The translations under genes and the position numbers were made by a program. From positions 318,626 through 382,625 of the forward strand of contig NZ_NXEJ01000006.1 in NCBI RefSeq assembly GCF_002915175.1: a DNA stretch of 64,000 bases. The letters are read 5' to 3'. How positions within the stretch are numbered: the first letter of the stretch is position 1; every line of letters begins with the position of its first letter. Positions 33,464 to 42,455 of this stretch are shown here, piece by piece. The stretch comes from Agrobacterium rosae. GTDB taxonomy: Bacteria > Pseudomonadota > Alphaproteobacteria > Rhizobiales > Rhizobiaceae. The notes under the pieces were generated by a model. The model saw only the letters and a list, made by a program, of their open reading frames with translations, did no database searches and was not told where the DNA came from.

Positions 33464-33879
33464 ATACGCTGATTTTCCGCACCATTGCGCCTGTCATGAC
33501 CAGCCTCATGCTACTGTTTTCCATCTTCGTGCTGCTGCGCGGCCATAACGAACCCGGTGGCGGCTTCATTGGCGGGCTGATTGCGGTGTCGGCGCTGGCG
33601 ATTCACGGCATCGCATTCGGGGTTGAAACCGTGCGCCGCGCCATCGTCTTCCACCCGCTGTCCATCGCGGGCTTTGGCCTGTTGCTCGCCACGCTGTCCG
33701 GCATCGCATCTGTCTTTGTCGGCGTGCCATTCATGACCGGGCTTTGGATCTATCCAAGCTTTGCCGGTGTAGAGGTGCCGCTGGCCACCGTCATCTCCTT
33801 CGATATCGGCGTCTATCTCGTCGTGGTCGGTGGCTTTACGGCCATTGCGCTGGCGCTGGAAGAAAGGGAGCACGACTGA
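33460..33879 (+). CDS. mnhB: Mrp antiporter subunit B
   Basis: A 139-residue inner-membrane subunit with four hydrophobic segments and the family signature [30 protein letters not shown]. It is part of the Mrp complex that exchanges Na+ or K+ for protons and supports pH and salt tolerance. Its ATG overlaps the mnhA stop (ATGA) and its stop shares a base with the mnhC start (TGATG), so the subunits are probably made by coupled translation. Confidence 0.95.
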   Translation: MNTLIFRTIAPVMTSLMLLFSIFVLLRGHNEPGGGFIGGLIAVSALAIHGIAFGVETVRRAIVFHPLSIAGFGLLLATLSGIASVFVGVPFMTGLWIYPSFAGVEVPLATVISFDIGVYLVVVGGFTAIALALEEREHD

Positions 33880-34256
33880 TGGAAGCCGTTTTCTCTGTCC
33901 TTGTCGGCATATTCTTTTTCGCGGCTGTCTATCTCATGCTGTCGCGCCACACGGTGCGGATGCTGCTCGGCATCGCCATTCTCGGCAATGCCGTCAATTT
34001 GCTGCTTTTCACGGCGGGAAGACTGACGCGCGGCGTGCCGCCTATCATCGGCACCGGTGAGGATGTGCTGGCGTCACATGCGGCAAACCCGTTGCCACAG
34101 GCGCTCATCCTCACGGCCATCGTCATTTCCTTCTGCTTTTTCTGCTTTCTCGCGGTGCTGGTCTGGCGGTCGTTTCAGGCGTTGAAAACCGACGATAGCA
34201 ACGAGATGCGCGCCGCAGAACCGCGAAGCGAACCGCTTCCACCACTCGGCTACTGA
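33879..34256 (+). CDS. mnhC: Mrp antiporter subunit C
   Basis: A 125-residue, three-helix subunit homologous to NuoK. VRMLLGIAILGNAVNLLLFTAG and DPLPQALILTAIVISF-like motifs (here NPLPQALILTAIVISFCFFCFLAVL) are diagnostic. The ATG overlaps the mnhB stop. A polar C-terminal tail of about 25 residues follows the last helix. Followed by mnhD after 16 bp. Confidence 0.95.
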   Translation: MEAVFSVLVGIFFFAAVYLMLSRHTVRMLLGIAILGNAVNLLLFTAGRLTRGVPPIIGTGEDVLASHAANPLPQALILTAIVISFCFFCFLAVLVWRSFQALKTDDSNEMRAAEPRSEPLPPLGY

Positions 34257-34272
34257 GAAACGGACATAACAC

Positions 34273-35835
34273 ATGGCCGTTTCCGGCTCCGCCCCCATCG
34301 ATATGACCGCCGCACTCGTCATGCAGCCGACCCCGCTTGCCGACTGGTTGATCGTGGCTCCCGTTGCGCTCTGCATCAGCATCGGCGCAATCCTCATGAT
34401 GGTGCGTCACTCAACCCGCCTTCACGCTGGCATTGCCATCTTCGGCCTATTCCTGCTTGTCGTCATCGATGCGGCATTGTTGTGGAAAGTCGCAACGCAC
34501 GGCCCCGTCACCATGGTCATGGGCCGCTGGCTTCCACCCTTCGGCATCGCATTCACCGCAGACATGGCCGGTGCGGCCCTTGCTCTTGCCGGTGCCATCG
34601 CCGCCCTTGCCTGCGCAGTGCATGCCAGTGCTGATGTGGATGACAGCGGTCGGCGTTACGGCTTCTATCCGTTCCTGATGTTGCTCATGGCGGGCGTCAG
34701 CGGCGCGTTTCTGACCGGCGATATCTTCAATCTCTATGTCTGGTTCGAGGTGCTGCTGGTCTCATCCTTCGGCCTCATCGTGCTGGGCTCGACGAAGGAG
34801 CAGATCGACGGTGCGCTGAAATATGCCGTGCTCAATCTCATCGGCACTACCCTGTTTCTCATTGCCGTCGGCTATCTCTACGCCCTCTTTGGCACACTCA
34901 ACATGGCCGATATCGTCTTGAAGGTCACCGCAGCCGGTGAAGGTGCGCCGTTGATGACGCTGGCCGCTCTTTTCACGCTGGCTTTCGCCATGAAGGCCGC
35001 AGCTTTTCCCGTCAATTTCTGGCTGCCCGCATCCTATCACACGCCCAAAATCGTCGTATCGGCGCTGTTTGGCGGGCTGCTGACGAAGGTCGGCATCTAT
35101 GCGCTGCTGCGCGTCATGATCATGCTGTTTCCGGTGCAGCGGGACGAGTTGAGCCTTGCCATCGCCATCGTCGCGGCCCTTACCATGATCCTCGGTGCCA
35201 TGGGTGCGCTGGCCCAGAACGATATCAGGCGCATGCTGGGTTATGTCGTCATCTCCGGCATCGGAACCATGCTCGCAGGCGTGGCCATCGGTTCTCCCTC
35301 TGCCGTGGCTGGCGTCGTCTTTTACGCGCTGAATTCCGTTGTGGTCATGACGGCGCTGTACCTCACCATCGGTCACGCCGCCCGGCTGGGCGGCGCTTGG
35401 ACGCTGTCGGAGCTGAGCGGCCTCTACGCCAAGGCACACTGGTTTTCGGCAATGGCGCTTGCCCTGTTTTTCGCAGGCTCCGGCCTTCCGCCCTTTTCCG
35501 GCTTCTGGCCCAAGGCCATGCTGACCAAATCCGCAATCGATATCGGGGCCTGGTGGCTGGCGACGGCAATTCTCGTTTCCGGGTTCCTGTGCACCATCGC
35601 TTTCGCCCGTATGTTCCTGCTGTGCTTCTGGCGTCCATCACCCGCGGGCATGAGGGAGATAACGGTCCCAACCCAACCGCCGTCTTTTGTACCTCTCGCC
35701 GCTTTGACGTTTCTCGTCATCGGTTTCGGTCTGTTTCCCGAAGGCGTGATGCGGCTCAGCCAACAGGCAGCAGATGGCCTTGCCGATCCATCGGCCTATA
35801 TCCGCTCCGTCTTTCCGAATGGAGCCGCCCGATGA
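34273..35835 (+). CDS. mnhD: Mrp antiporter subunit D
   Basis: A 520-residue antiporter-like subunit (NuoM/N homologue) with about fourteen hydrophobic segments. Conserved features are the Glu of DIFNLYVWFEVLLVSSFGLIVLG and the Lys of FAMKAAAFPVNFWLPASYHTPKIVVSALFGGLLTKVGIYALLR, plus the QNDIRRMLGYVVISGIG helix. Together with MnhA it is thought to carry ion translocation. Its stop overlaps the mnhE start by ATGA. Confidence 0.95.
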   Translation: MAVSGSAPIDMTAALVMQPTPLADWLIVAPVALCISIGAILMMVRHSTRLHAGIAIFGLFLLVVIDAALLWKVATHGPVTMVMGRWLPPFGIAFTADMAGAALALAGAIAALACAVHASADVDDSGRRYGFYPFLMLLMAGVSGAFLTGDIFNLYVWFEVLLVSSFGLIVLGSTKEQIDGALKYAVLNLIGTTLFLIAVGYLYALFGTLNMADIVLKVTAAGEGAPLMTLAALFTLAFAMKAAAFPVNFWLPASYHTPKIVVSALFGGLLTKVGIYALLRVMIMLFPVQRDELSLAIAIVAALTMILGAMGALAQNDIRRMLGYVVISGIGTMLAGVAIGSPSAVAGVVFYALNSVVVMTALYLTIGHAARLGGAWTLSELSGLYAKAHWFSAMALALFFAGSGLPPFSGFWPKAMLTKSAIDIGAWWLATAILVSGFLCTIAFARMFLLCFWRPSPAGMREITVPTQPPSFVPLAALTFLVIGFGLFPEGVMRLSQQAADGLADPSAYIRSVFPNGAAR

Positions 35836-36311
35836 GCCGTTATGTGCTTGGATTGCTGTTCGTCGTCATCTGGCTTGCCGTCTCCGGCGGCCTGACCATC
35901 GCCAACACGCTGTTGGGCACGCTGGTCGCCATCCTGTGTCTCGGTCTCGTCCGCCATCAGTTGAAGGCCGCTGAAACCCATTGGCTGCGCGTGCCTGCCA
36001 TTGCCTCGCTCGCCCTGCTGTTCCTGAAGGAGCTGGCTCTGTCGGCTTGGACGGTCGCCATGCTTGCCATCAGGCCCAGGCTTGTGCTCAAGCCCGGAAT
36101 ATTCGCCTATCCGCTGAGAGTGACCAGCGACTTCGAGATCACCCTGCTTGCCAATCTCATCACGCTGACGCCCGGCACACTCTCCGTCGATGTCTCCGAC
36201 GATCGCGCGACACTTTATGTCCATGCGCTGGATTGTAGCGACGTGGAAGCGACGAAGCGGTCGATTGCGGACGGTTTCGAGAAAAAGATCATGGAGGCGT
36301 TTCGCAAATGA
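35832..36311 (+). CDS. mnhE: Mrp antiporter subunit E
   Basis: A 159-residue MnhE/PhaE subunit. Two to three N-terminal hydrophobic segments are followed by a cytoplasmic domain containing the family stretch [46 protein letters not shown] overlaps on both sides with mnhD and mnhF. It has an assembly or structural role in the Mrp complex. Confidence 0.94.
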   Translation: MSRYVLGLLFVVIWLAVSGGLTIANTLLGTLVAILCLGLVRHQLKAAETHWLRVPAIASLALLFLKELALSAWTVAMLAIRPRLVLKPGIFAYPLRVTSDFEITLLANLITLTPGTLSVDVSDDRATLYVHALDCSDVEATKRSIADGFEKKIMEAFRK

Positions 36312-36697
36312 CACCGGAATCGCTGGTCTCCGTGGCAACCACCATTGCCACCGTCATTCTCTCCATCGCATTCCTGATGACGGTTTACCGCGTCATCGTC
36401 GGCCCGACATTGCCAGATAGGGTTGTCGCGCTGGACATGCTGGTCGGCATCGCCACCGGCTTTATCGCCGTCATCGCTATCAGCACCGAATTCGACCTCT
36501 ACGTCGATATTGCCCTGGCACTCTGCCTCGTCGGGTTTCTTGCAACAGTTGCATTCGCGCGGTTCATTCTGTCGCGAAATGCGGAGCATGGGCCGCGCCG
36601 GAAAGGGACGCTGGACCGTGCCGATGGACCGGTCGCGACCGCCAAATCCAAGCGCGCAAAGTCAGGTAGAACCACAAGCAGGAAGGGCCGAAAATGA
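36308..36697 (+). CDS. mnhF: Mrp antiporter subunit F
   Basis: A 129-residue subunit with three hydrophobic segments and the signature [21 protein letters not shown]. The C-terminal 40 residues form a basic, Lys/Arg-rich tail ([18 protein letters not shown]), longer than in most MnhF proteins. ATGA overlaps with mnhE and mnhG. Confidence 0.94.
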   Translation: MTPESLVSVATTIATVILSIAFLMTVYRVIVGPTLPDRVVALDMLVGIATGFIAVIAISTEFDLYVDIALALCLVGFLATVAFARFILSRNAEHGPRRKGTLDRADGPVATAKSKRAKSGRTTSRKGRK

Positions 36698-37035
36698 GCT
36701 GGTCTGTCGCGGTTTTTGTCACATTTCTGTTACTTTTAGGCGCACTCTTTTCGCTGGCCGCAGCCATTGGAATAAACCGGTTTCCCGACCTCTATACTCG
36801 CCTCCATGCCGCTTCGAAGGCGGGAACTGTTGGTTCAGGACTTCTTCTTGTTGCGGTGGGTATCAATTCGCTGGATATTTCTATTTTGGCGCGTTCTCTC
36901 GCAGCCTTTTGTTTTGTTGTTTTGACTGCCCCAGTATCAGCGCATTTGCTTGCCAAAGCTGCTTATCAGATGGGATATCGCCTATCTGGAGCAACTGTAA
37001 TCGATGAGTTTGAAGCAGACCGTAAGTTGAATTGA
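36694..37035 (+). CDS. mnhG: Mrp antiporter subunit G
   Basis: The 113-residue last subunit of the operon. Three hydrophobic segments and the family motif [23 protein letters not shown], then [18 protein letters not shown]. The 3' half is visibly less GC-rich than the other mnh genes, a change that continues into the ros upstream region. Confidence 0.94.
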   Translation: MSWSVAVFVTFLLLLGALFSLAAAIGINRFPDLYTRLHAASKAGTVGSGLLLVAVGINSLDISILARSLAAFCFVVLTAPVSAHLLAKAAYQMGYRLSGATVIDEFEADRKLN

Positions 37036-37453
37036 TATGTTGTTAGCGCGTTAACTTCGATGCGATAGGGACATACATCCATATTTTGTTACCTGTGATT
37101 TCTTGTAGATAGAATAGCTGCTTTTTGCTTTGAAATATTGCAAAATAATAATTGGACTTTTTTTGGTTTGGTGCTATCCACATCAGGTAAAGTAACTGAT
37201 GTTGATTTGCGTCGTGCGTCACTGATAGTCCGGTTAACCATTTTACTAATGGCTAATCTATCTCTTTGTAGAATATCTGGGCATCTTTTCCGTTTAACGC
37301 AGTTGTCGCAAGAATTCTCGGCCCTTTCTGTATTGATCAGAAGTGCGGGTTGGTCTTTCAGCAAGCGCAAATCAGTGGGTTCGGGGTTAACTTCATTTCA
37401 CTGGCAGACGGGCTGGACCGATGCCAGGGAAGACATGGACAGGAGAAACATAC
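37036..37453. other. 418-bp low-GC intergenic region upstream of ros
   Basis: No credible gene is seen. The region is A/T-rich (for example a gaaatattgcaaaataataa stretch near 37130-37150). Ros proteins are known to repress their own genes through A/T-rich boxes, so this stretch is a plausible autoregulatory region. I cannot place a defined Ros box or promoter with confidence. Confidence 0.5.
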
Positions 37454-37882
37454 ATGACTGAAACTACATACGGCGGCGCTCAGGATCTGCTTGTCGAACT
37501 GACGGCGGATATCGTTGCTGCCTATGTTAGCCACCACGTCGTTCCGGTTACGGAACTTCCAGGCCTCATTTCTGACGTTCATACAGCACTTAGCGGCACA
37601 TCTACGCCTGTCGTGGCCGCCGTGAATGTCGAAAAGCAGAAGCCTGCGGTGTCTGTTCGCAAATCCGTTCAGGATGACCAGATCATCTGCCTGGAATGCG
37701 GCGGGTCTTTCAAGTCGCTCAAGCGTCACCTTACGACGCATCACAGCATTACACCGGAAGAGTACCGCGAAAAGTGGGACCTGCCTGTGGACTATCCAAT
37801 GGTTGCCCCGGCCTATGCAGAAGCGCGTTCGCGCCTTGCAAAGGAAATGGGCCTCGGACAGCGTCGCAAGTCTGCTCGCTGA
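37454..37882 (+). CDS. ros: Ros/MucR zinc-finger transcriptional regulator
   Basis: A 142-residue regulator nearly identical in layout to Agrobacterium Ros. The prokaryotic Cys2His2 zinc finger is [19 protein letters not shown], with ligands C79, C82, H92 and H97 as characterised for Ros. The downstream [23 protein letters not shown] and basic tail complete the DNA-binding region. Ros represses virC/virD, ipt and exopolysaccharide genes; MucR homologues act globally on A/T-rich DNA. The start at 37454 follows AGGAGA. It ends in a strong terminator. Confidence 0.96.
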   Translation: MTETTYGGAQDLLVELTADIVAAYVSHHVVPVTELPGLISDVHTALSGTSTPVVAAVNVEKQKPAVSVRKSVQDDQIICLECGGSFKSLKRHLTTHHSITPEEYREKWDLPVDYPMVAPAYAEARSRLAKEMGLGQRRKSAR

Positions 37883-37905
37883 TTCCACCTTATCCGCAAA
37901 TCTCG

Positions 37906-37935
37906 AAAGCCGGTCCATGTGGCCGGCTTTTTTTT
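37906..37935 (+). terminator. Intrinsic terminator of ros
   Basis: The stem AAAGCCGG/CCGGCTTT (37906-37913 and 37923-37930) is followed by a run of Ts. Confidence 0.9.
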
Positions 37936-38095
37936 GGAATCGTCTACTTTTGTGATTAAGAAAATAATCCTTGTCGCTCCCATGCAAAAATACCGCTTAA
38001 GTTTTCAACCGCTTGTTGATTGAACGTTTTTCAGCGATTGTGGTTGATATCGTCAGGGTGTATGAATTAATTCCTATTTTATGAGGAGTTACATC

Positions 38096-38509
38096 ATGTC
38101 CTTGAACCTTGAACCGTCCAGCCCAGCATCCACCATCGGCAATCTTTACCCAACCTATCGCGCCGGCCCAGCCTCTCCCGTCCCCGAGGCGCATCGGCTG
38201 GCCTGTCAGCGCGTGCGCGAGATAACCTGCACTCTGTTCGCAGACATCGTGGATCGTGACATGGTTCGGCGAGACCGGCGTCACGCCATGTCTCATATTC
38301 GCCAGATCGCCCTCTATGTCAGCCATGTCTCACTGTCCCTGCCGATTAGGGAGGTCGCCGTTTGCTTCGGACGAGACCCCTCGACTGTCAGCATCACCTG
38401 CCAACGGGTGGAAGATCGCAGGGACGATGAGGGCTTCGATGCCTTCGTAACCGCTGTGGAGCAAGCGGCCCACCCCATTCGCGAAACGCTTCAGGCAGGT
38501 GCGCAATGA
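38096..38509 (+). CDS. DnaA-domain-IV-like HTH protein
   Basis: A 137-residue protein whose C-terminal half (about 58-120) resembles the DnaA DNA-binding domain: HIRQIALYVSHVSLSLPIREVAVCFGRDPSTVSITCQRVED parallels the helix pattern of DnaA domain IV, with DPSTV in place of the DHTTV signature. There is no AAA+ domain. It could bind DnaA-box-like or other DNA; function unknown. GAGGAG precedes the ATG at 38096. Its stop overlaps the start of the next gene (ATGA), so the two proteins are made together. Confidence 0.8.
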   Translation: MSLNLEPSSPASTIGNLYPTYRAGPASPVPEAHRLACQRVREITCTLFADIVDRDMVRRDRRHAMSHIRQIALYVSHVSLSLPIREVAVCFGRDPSTVSITCQRVEDRRDDEGFDAFVTAVEQAAHPIRETLQAGAQ

Positions 38510-39306
38510 GTGACGGCAAAGAACGGGGAATGGTACGTCTGCTGCGTTTCATCGGGCACGGACCCGCGCAGATGAAAGAGAGTGGCGTTGACATCGAAAT
38601 CACCGTCCAGGGTACGACCGCATCGCGGCAGGTCGAAAAGCATGTTCTGGATCAGACGCTTTCTGCCGGATTGCTGCGCAGGGAAGGGAATGCACTTTAC
38701 GTTGAGGACACCGCCAATGCTTTCATCAAGCGGGCCATGGTCAAGGATCGCGACGAGATTTTTCAGGAGCAGCACCGCCTGTGCGAAACCGTCTCTGTCG
38801 ACATGGATGGTGCCCGTCACACCGCACGTCGCAATGAATTGTCCTCGCCCCTGCTGGCACTGTCACGACTGAAGGATCGCGATGGCCAAAGCTTCTTCGG
38901 TGCCGATACGCTCGAAGCGGGCGAGAGGCTGGCCCGCGATTTCCACCGAGGCCACCTCAGCCCGCGCATCACCGCATCCTGGGAGCCGCGTCTAGCGAAG
39001 CGCACGAAGGGGCAGGGCAACGGCGCGCAAGACTTGAGCGACACCGCCATGGCCGCCCGCATGCGGTTTTCAAAGGCCGCCGACGCCATGGGCCCGGAAC
39101 TGGCAGGCGTTGCCATCGATGTCTGCTGCTTCGAAAAGGGACTGGAACTGGTGGAACGCGAACGACAATGGCCGGTCCGCTCAGCCAAACTCATGCTGCG
39201 CACCGCGCTACTCGCCCTCTCCAGACACTACGCCCCACCGCCACCACCCACCCGCAAACGCGACAGCCACCATTGGGGCGCAGAGGGGTATCGGCCGGTG
39301 GTGTAG
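38506..39306 (+). CDS. DUF6456 family protein
   Basis: A 266-residue protein. The N-terminal 60-residue part has a winged-helix-like look (LLRFIGHGPAQ, then DQTLSAGLLRREGNALYVEDTANAFIKRAM). The C-terminal half matches the rhizobial DUF6456 domain (SPLLALSRLKDRDGQSFFGADTLEAGERLARDFHRGHLSPRITASWEP and GPELAGVAIDVCCFEKGLELVERERQWPVRSAKLML). The ATGA overlap with the DnaA-like gene indicates a functional pair. Biological role unknown. Confidence 0.75.
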   Translation: MSDGKERGMVRLLRFIGHGPAQMKESGVDIEITVQGTTASRQVEKHVLDQTLSAGLLRREGNALYVEDTANAFIKRAMVKDRDEIFQEQHRLCETVSVDMDGARHTARRNELSSPLLALSRLKDRDGQSFFGADTLEAGERLARDFHRGHLSPRITASWEPRLAKRTKGQGNGAQDLSDTAMAARMRFSKAADAMGPELAGVAIDVCCFEKGLELVERERQWPVRSAKLMLRTALLALSRHYAPPPPPTRKRDSHHWGAEGYRPVV

Positions 39307-39329
39307 TCAGCGCTGTCGCCCACGACAGA

Positions 39330-39746
39330 TCAAGCGGCCAGCAACTGTGCCTCGGCGCGGATGCGGTTGACCATGGAGCGGAGGCCGTTGGCGCGTTGGG
39401 AGGACAGGTGTTCAACGAGGCCGATCTTGCCGAAGACTTCGATGGCGTCCAAGCTGGCGATTTCGGAGGCCTTCTTGCCGGAGTAGACGGCGAGCACGAT
39501 GGCGACGAGGCCGCGCACGATGTGGGCGTCGGAATCACCCTCGAAGGTCAGCACCGGGTCGCTCGCGCCATCGCTATAGCTAACGACCCATACCTGGCTT
39601 GCGCAGCCCTGCACCTTATTCTCGGCCGTCTTCTTCTCATCGGCCAAATCCGGCAGCTCTTTGCCGAGCTCGATCACGTAGCGATAGCGATCCTCCCAGT
39701 CATCGAGAAAGGCAAAGTCGTCCATGATCTTGTCGAGAGAAGCCAT
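39330..39746 (-). CDS. sufE: SufE, cysteine desulfurase activator
   Basis: A 138-residue SufE that takes sulfane sulfur from SufS for Fe-S cluster assembly. The acceptor Cys is C48 in ENKVQGCASQVWV. Other family features are MDDFAFLDDWEDRYRYVIELGKELP at the N-terminus and the C-terminal IGLVEHLSSQRANGLRSMVNRI. Stand-alone location, away from a suf cluster, is normal in rhizobia. Convergent with the DUF6456 gene with a 23-bp gap. Confidence 0.94.
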   Translation of the reverse strand: MASLDKIMDDFAFLDDWEDRYRYVIELGKELPDLADEKKTAENKVQGCASQVWVVSYSDGASDPVLTFEGDSDAHIVRGLVAIVLAVYSGKKASEIASLDAIEVFGKIGLVEHLSSQRANGLRSMVNRIRAEAQLLAA

Positions 39747-39783
39747 TTGTCCGTATCCGTTGTTCGAACCGCATCAACGCCTC

Positions 39784-39816
39784 CCTCATTCCTGTGCTTG
39801 TCACAGGAATGAGGGA
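39784..39816. repeat. Short palindrome, family C copy 2
   Basis: CCCTCATTCCTGTG-CTTGT-CACAGGAATGAGGG, a perfect palindrome apart from the loop, opposite in loop orientation to copy 1 at 20605-20637. It lies about 35 bp upstream of the sufE start. Confidence 0.85.
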
Positions 39817-40016
39817 GGGGAGAACTACCGTCGCTTTAGACTTGCATATAGGTCAAACCGTCCCTGATTTGAACCGTCATACCGACGAAAAAAAGCCCTG
39901 CGACGAAGGGAATTCGTGCAGGGTTTGCAAGTCGGGCAGTCAGGCGGCTCACCGGGTGAGCCGCAAGGGGCGGGATAGAGGCAGGTTGCCTCAATGAAAT
40001 GGGCGGGGTGTTCGGC

Positions 40017-40448
40017 TCAGAGTGCCGGGCGGCGCTGTGGCAGAGGAACGTAGGGCTGGGACTTGATGGTGCCGGTCTTGATGTCGTCGCTCTCCTGCGC
40101 AACATCCACGGTGGCTGCTGGTACGGTCACGGCGGGTGCTGCGGCATCTGCAAGCTTTGCAGGCTGTTCGCTGCCAGCCAATTGCGCGTCGATCAGTTGA
40201 TAGGCGACCTTCGCGCCTTCGCGGGCTCGTTCACCCAGGGCATGAAATGTTTCCGCGCCCTTGACGCAGACGTCGGGTTTTTCCACGCAGATGGCGCTGA
40301 CATAACGGTAGGCCTCGCTGGCAGCTGAGACAGCGCCGGCGACGTTCATCTGTGAGGTCTGCGAATTGCTGTCGCTGGAACTACCGAAGTAGGACAGCGC
40401 CACCAGAACCAGCGAAAAGAAGATCGATGACTTGATCAAAAACCACAT
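40017..40448 (-). CDS. DUF5330 domain protein
   Basis: A 143-residue membrane-anchored protein. The N-terminal hydrophobic segment (MWFLIKSSIFFSLVLVALSYF) is followed by a helical region with a CysXnCys pair (VSAICVEKPDVCVKGAETFHALGERAREGAKVAYQLID) typical of the rhizobial DUF5330 family. A low-complexity Ala/Val/Pro linker and a short basic end (PQRRPAL) complete it. Function unknown. The ATG at 40448 has AGGGTAG upstream. Probably periplasm-facing. Confidence 0.75.
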   Translation of the reverse strand: MWFLIKSSIFFSLVLVALSYFGSSSDSNSQTSQMNVAGAVSAASEAYRYVSAICVEKPDVCVKGAETFHALGERAREGAKVAYQLIDAQLAGSEQPAKLADAAAPAVTVPAATVDVAQESDDIKTGTIKSQPYVPLPQRRPAL

Positions 40449-40874
40449 TGCGAAACTACCCTGTTCAACCGTCGCCCTTTTCGGGTCATCCGTGTTTGCC
40501 CTGTTGTCCGGGCTTGGCATCACCCTATCCCCAACAGACAAACAGCCATTTGCAGAAACCGGCAGAATTTAATTCAAATTGTAGCTATTTGTTCCGTCGC
40601 TGGACCGACAATCGCTTTTCGTTAGAGTTTTAGCCGTTGATGTTAAGCATAATTGCGGCGGTCCCCAACAAATGCAGGGGATAGCGACGGTCCGGCCTGC
40701 CACAAAGATTAACGCAATGAGAAAAATATAACAAAATCCTTTGCTTACCCGTCATTAACCATGAAATGCAAAGTCTGGCGCAAATGCTCCGAAATGAGAC
40801 TCTCAAGGGTTTTAGCGGCTGTAGGCGCAACCGCTTTTAGCCTTTCCTTAAGCCGGGGGCCTCTATTGTCGGGC
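40449..40874. other. Divergent intergenic region between DUF5330 and a sensor kinase
   Basis: 426 bp without a clear gene. It is moderately A/T-rich around 40560-40740 and should hold promoters for both divergent genes. I cannot assign specific elements. The kinase start is uncertain, so part of its right end may be coding. Confidence 0.4.
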
Positions 40875-42455
40875 ATGGTTAAGGGCTGTCCGGCCCATAT
40901 GGAATTCGGTGTTCAGGTATTGCGTAATATTACGGAAAAAGCGGTTGCGTTGATCGATCATGCCACGGGCATGTGGCTGTCGCGCATGGAAGAAGACGAA
41001 AGCGTGCGAACCGCAACGGTTCAGGCTTTGCGTCGTCTCGTCGCATTCGGCCTTGCTGCATTTTTCGTCGTTCCAGCGGTTTTCTGCCTGATTTTTCCGG
41101 TCTCCGTCGCGCTGCCTCTGGGCGTTGCGGCTGTCTTTGCCGTGTTCCTTGCCGCCGCCGCTTCGCTGCTGGCCCTGCGCAAACCGGTCAAGCCGGAAGC
41201 CCGTACCACGCTGGTGACAGAGAATATGGTGCTGGCAACGCAGGTGCCGGGTCTGCTGGTGGTCTTCGATGAGCACGGCGTCGTCAGAAGCGTGTCCGGT
41301 CGCGATCTCAAGCAATTTCCAGCGCGTTTCCAGAACTGCGCGGGCCATTTCTTCGCGGAGCTGGTGCATGTCTCGGATCGTATCGGCCTGATGCAGGCTT
41401 TCGATGCGCTACGGCAGGGCGAAGACAATGCCATTGCCGATCTGCGTTTTGAAAATGCCGCTGCTGCCCGCCAGACCCAGTTCATTTATGGCCGTATGGA
41501 TATCACAGCCGAGCGTGATCGTTTCGGCAGGCTTGTCGGGGCTATCGGGCAATTGCGCGATATCACCGAAAAGGAAATCCTGCGCAAGGAAGTTGCCCGC
41601 AAGGTCGCGGAAGCCGAATCGGCCAATGATGCCAAGTCGCGCTTTCTTGCCGCCGTCAGCCACGAGTTGCGCACGCCGCTGAATGCCGTTCTCGGTTTCT
41701 CCGATATTCTGGCAGGCGAGTATTTCGGCAAGTTGGAAAATGACCGCCAGCGCGAATATGTCTCGCTCATCCGCCAGTCTGGCGCGCATCTCCTGTCGGT
41801 GGTCAACACCATGCTGGATATGAGCAAGCTGGAAGCGGGCCATTATGAATTGCTGATGGAGCCATTTCGCATCTCGGATGCCATCAACACCTGCGAAGGC
41901 ATGTTGGGTCTTCAGGCCAAGCAGAAGGGCTTGACCCTGACCAGCCGCATCCAGCGCGACATGGGTGAGGTCGTTGCAGATCAACGCGCCATCCAGCAGG
42001 TTCTGATCAATCTGGCTGGCAATGCCATCAAGTTTACCGAATCGGGTGGTGTGGTCTCCATGGACGCCTCGCTGGAAGGCGACATGTTGAAGCTGACGGT
42101 CAGCGATACCGGCATTGGTATCGCTGCTGACAAGATCGCGCTTCTCGGCCAGCCTTTCATGCAGGTCCAGAACGAATATACCCGCCGCTACGAAGGCACG
42201 GGCCTTGGCCTTGCTTTGGTCAAGGGGCTGGTCGAATTGCATGGCGGCACCGTGACCATTACCAGCCGCCCCGGTGAAGGCACGATGGTAACGATCCTGC
42301 TGCCAGCGGATGGCTCCGGCCAGAAGACCGGCGGAGATTGGGACGATGCAAGAGAACCGGTGGAATTTCCACCGCGCCTCAAGCCACAGACACCTGTGAC
42401 TGACACGATGAAGGAGGATGTTGCGGATGGCCGCGCCAAAGCGAAAATCGCCTAG
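40875..42455 (+). CDS. PAS-containing sensor histidine kinase
   Basis: A membrane sensor kinase of about 526 residues. Two hydrophobic segments lie near the N-terminus (LRRLVAFGLAAFFVVPAVFCLIF and the following stretch), then a PAS-like domain (about 115-235, ending in GQLRDITEKEILRKEV). The dimerisation/phospho-acceptor His is in FLAAVSHELRTPLNAVLGFSDIL. The ATPase domain has N box NLAGNAIKFTESGG, DTGIGI, and YEGTGLGLALVKGLVELHGG. It belongs to the PleC/DivJ/PdhS-like class by the H-box style; the signal and partner regulator are not adjacent. Start uncertain: ATG at 40875 or 40899. Confidence 0.85.
   Translation: MVKGCPAHMEFGVQVLRNITEKAVALIDHATGMWLSRMEEDESVRTATVQALRRLVAFGLAAFFVVPAVFCLIFPVSVALPLGVAAVFAVFLAAAASLLALRKPVKPEARTTLVTENMVLATQVPGLLVVFDEHGVVRSVSGRDLKQFPARFQNCAGHFFAELVHVSDRIGLMQAFDALRQGEDNAIADLRFENAAAARQTQFIYGRMDITAERDRFGRLVGAIGQLRDITEKEILRKEVARKVAEAESANDAKSRFLAAVSHELRTPLNAVLGFSDILAGEYFGKLENDRQREYVSLIRQSGAHLLSVVNTMLDMSKLEAGHYELLMEPFRISDAINTCEGMLGLQAKQKGLTLTSRIQRDMGEVVADQRAIQQVLINLAGNAIKFTESGGVVSMDASLEGDMLKLTVSDTGIGIAADKIALLGQPFMQVQNEYTRRYEGTGLGLALVKGLVELHGGTVTITSRPGEGTMVTILLPADGSGQKTGGDWDDAREPVEFPPRLKPQTPVTDTMKEDVADGRAKAKIA

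Noticed and set aside
37138-37461. A 107-codon plus-strand frame upstream of ros
   Set aside because: A/T-rich region without a ribosome site; overlaps the ros start and its Shine-Dalgarno.
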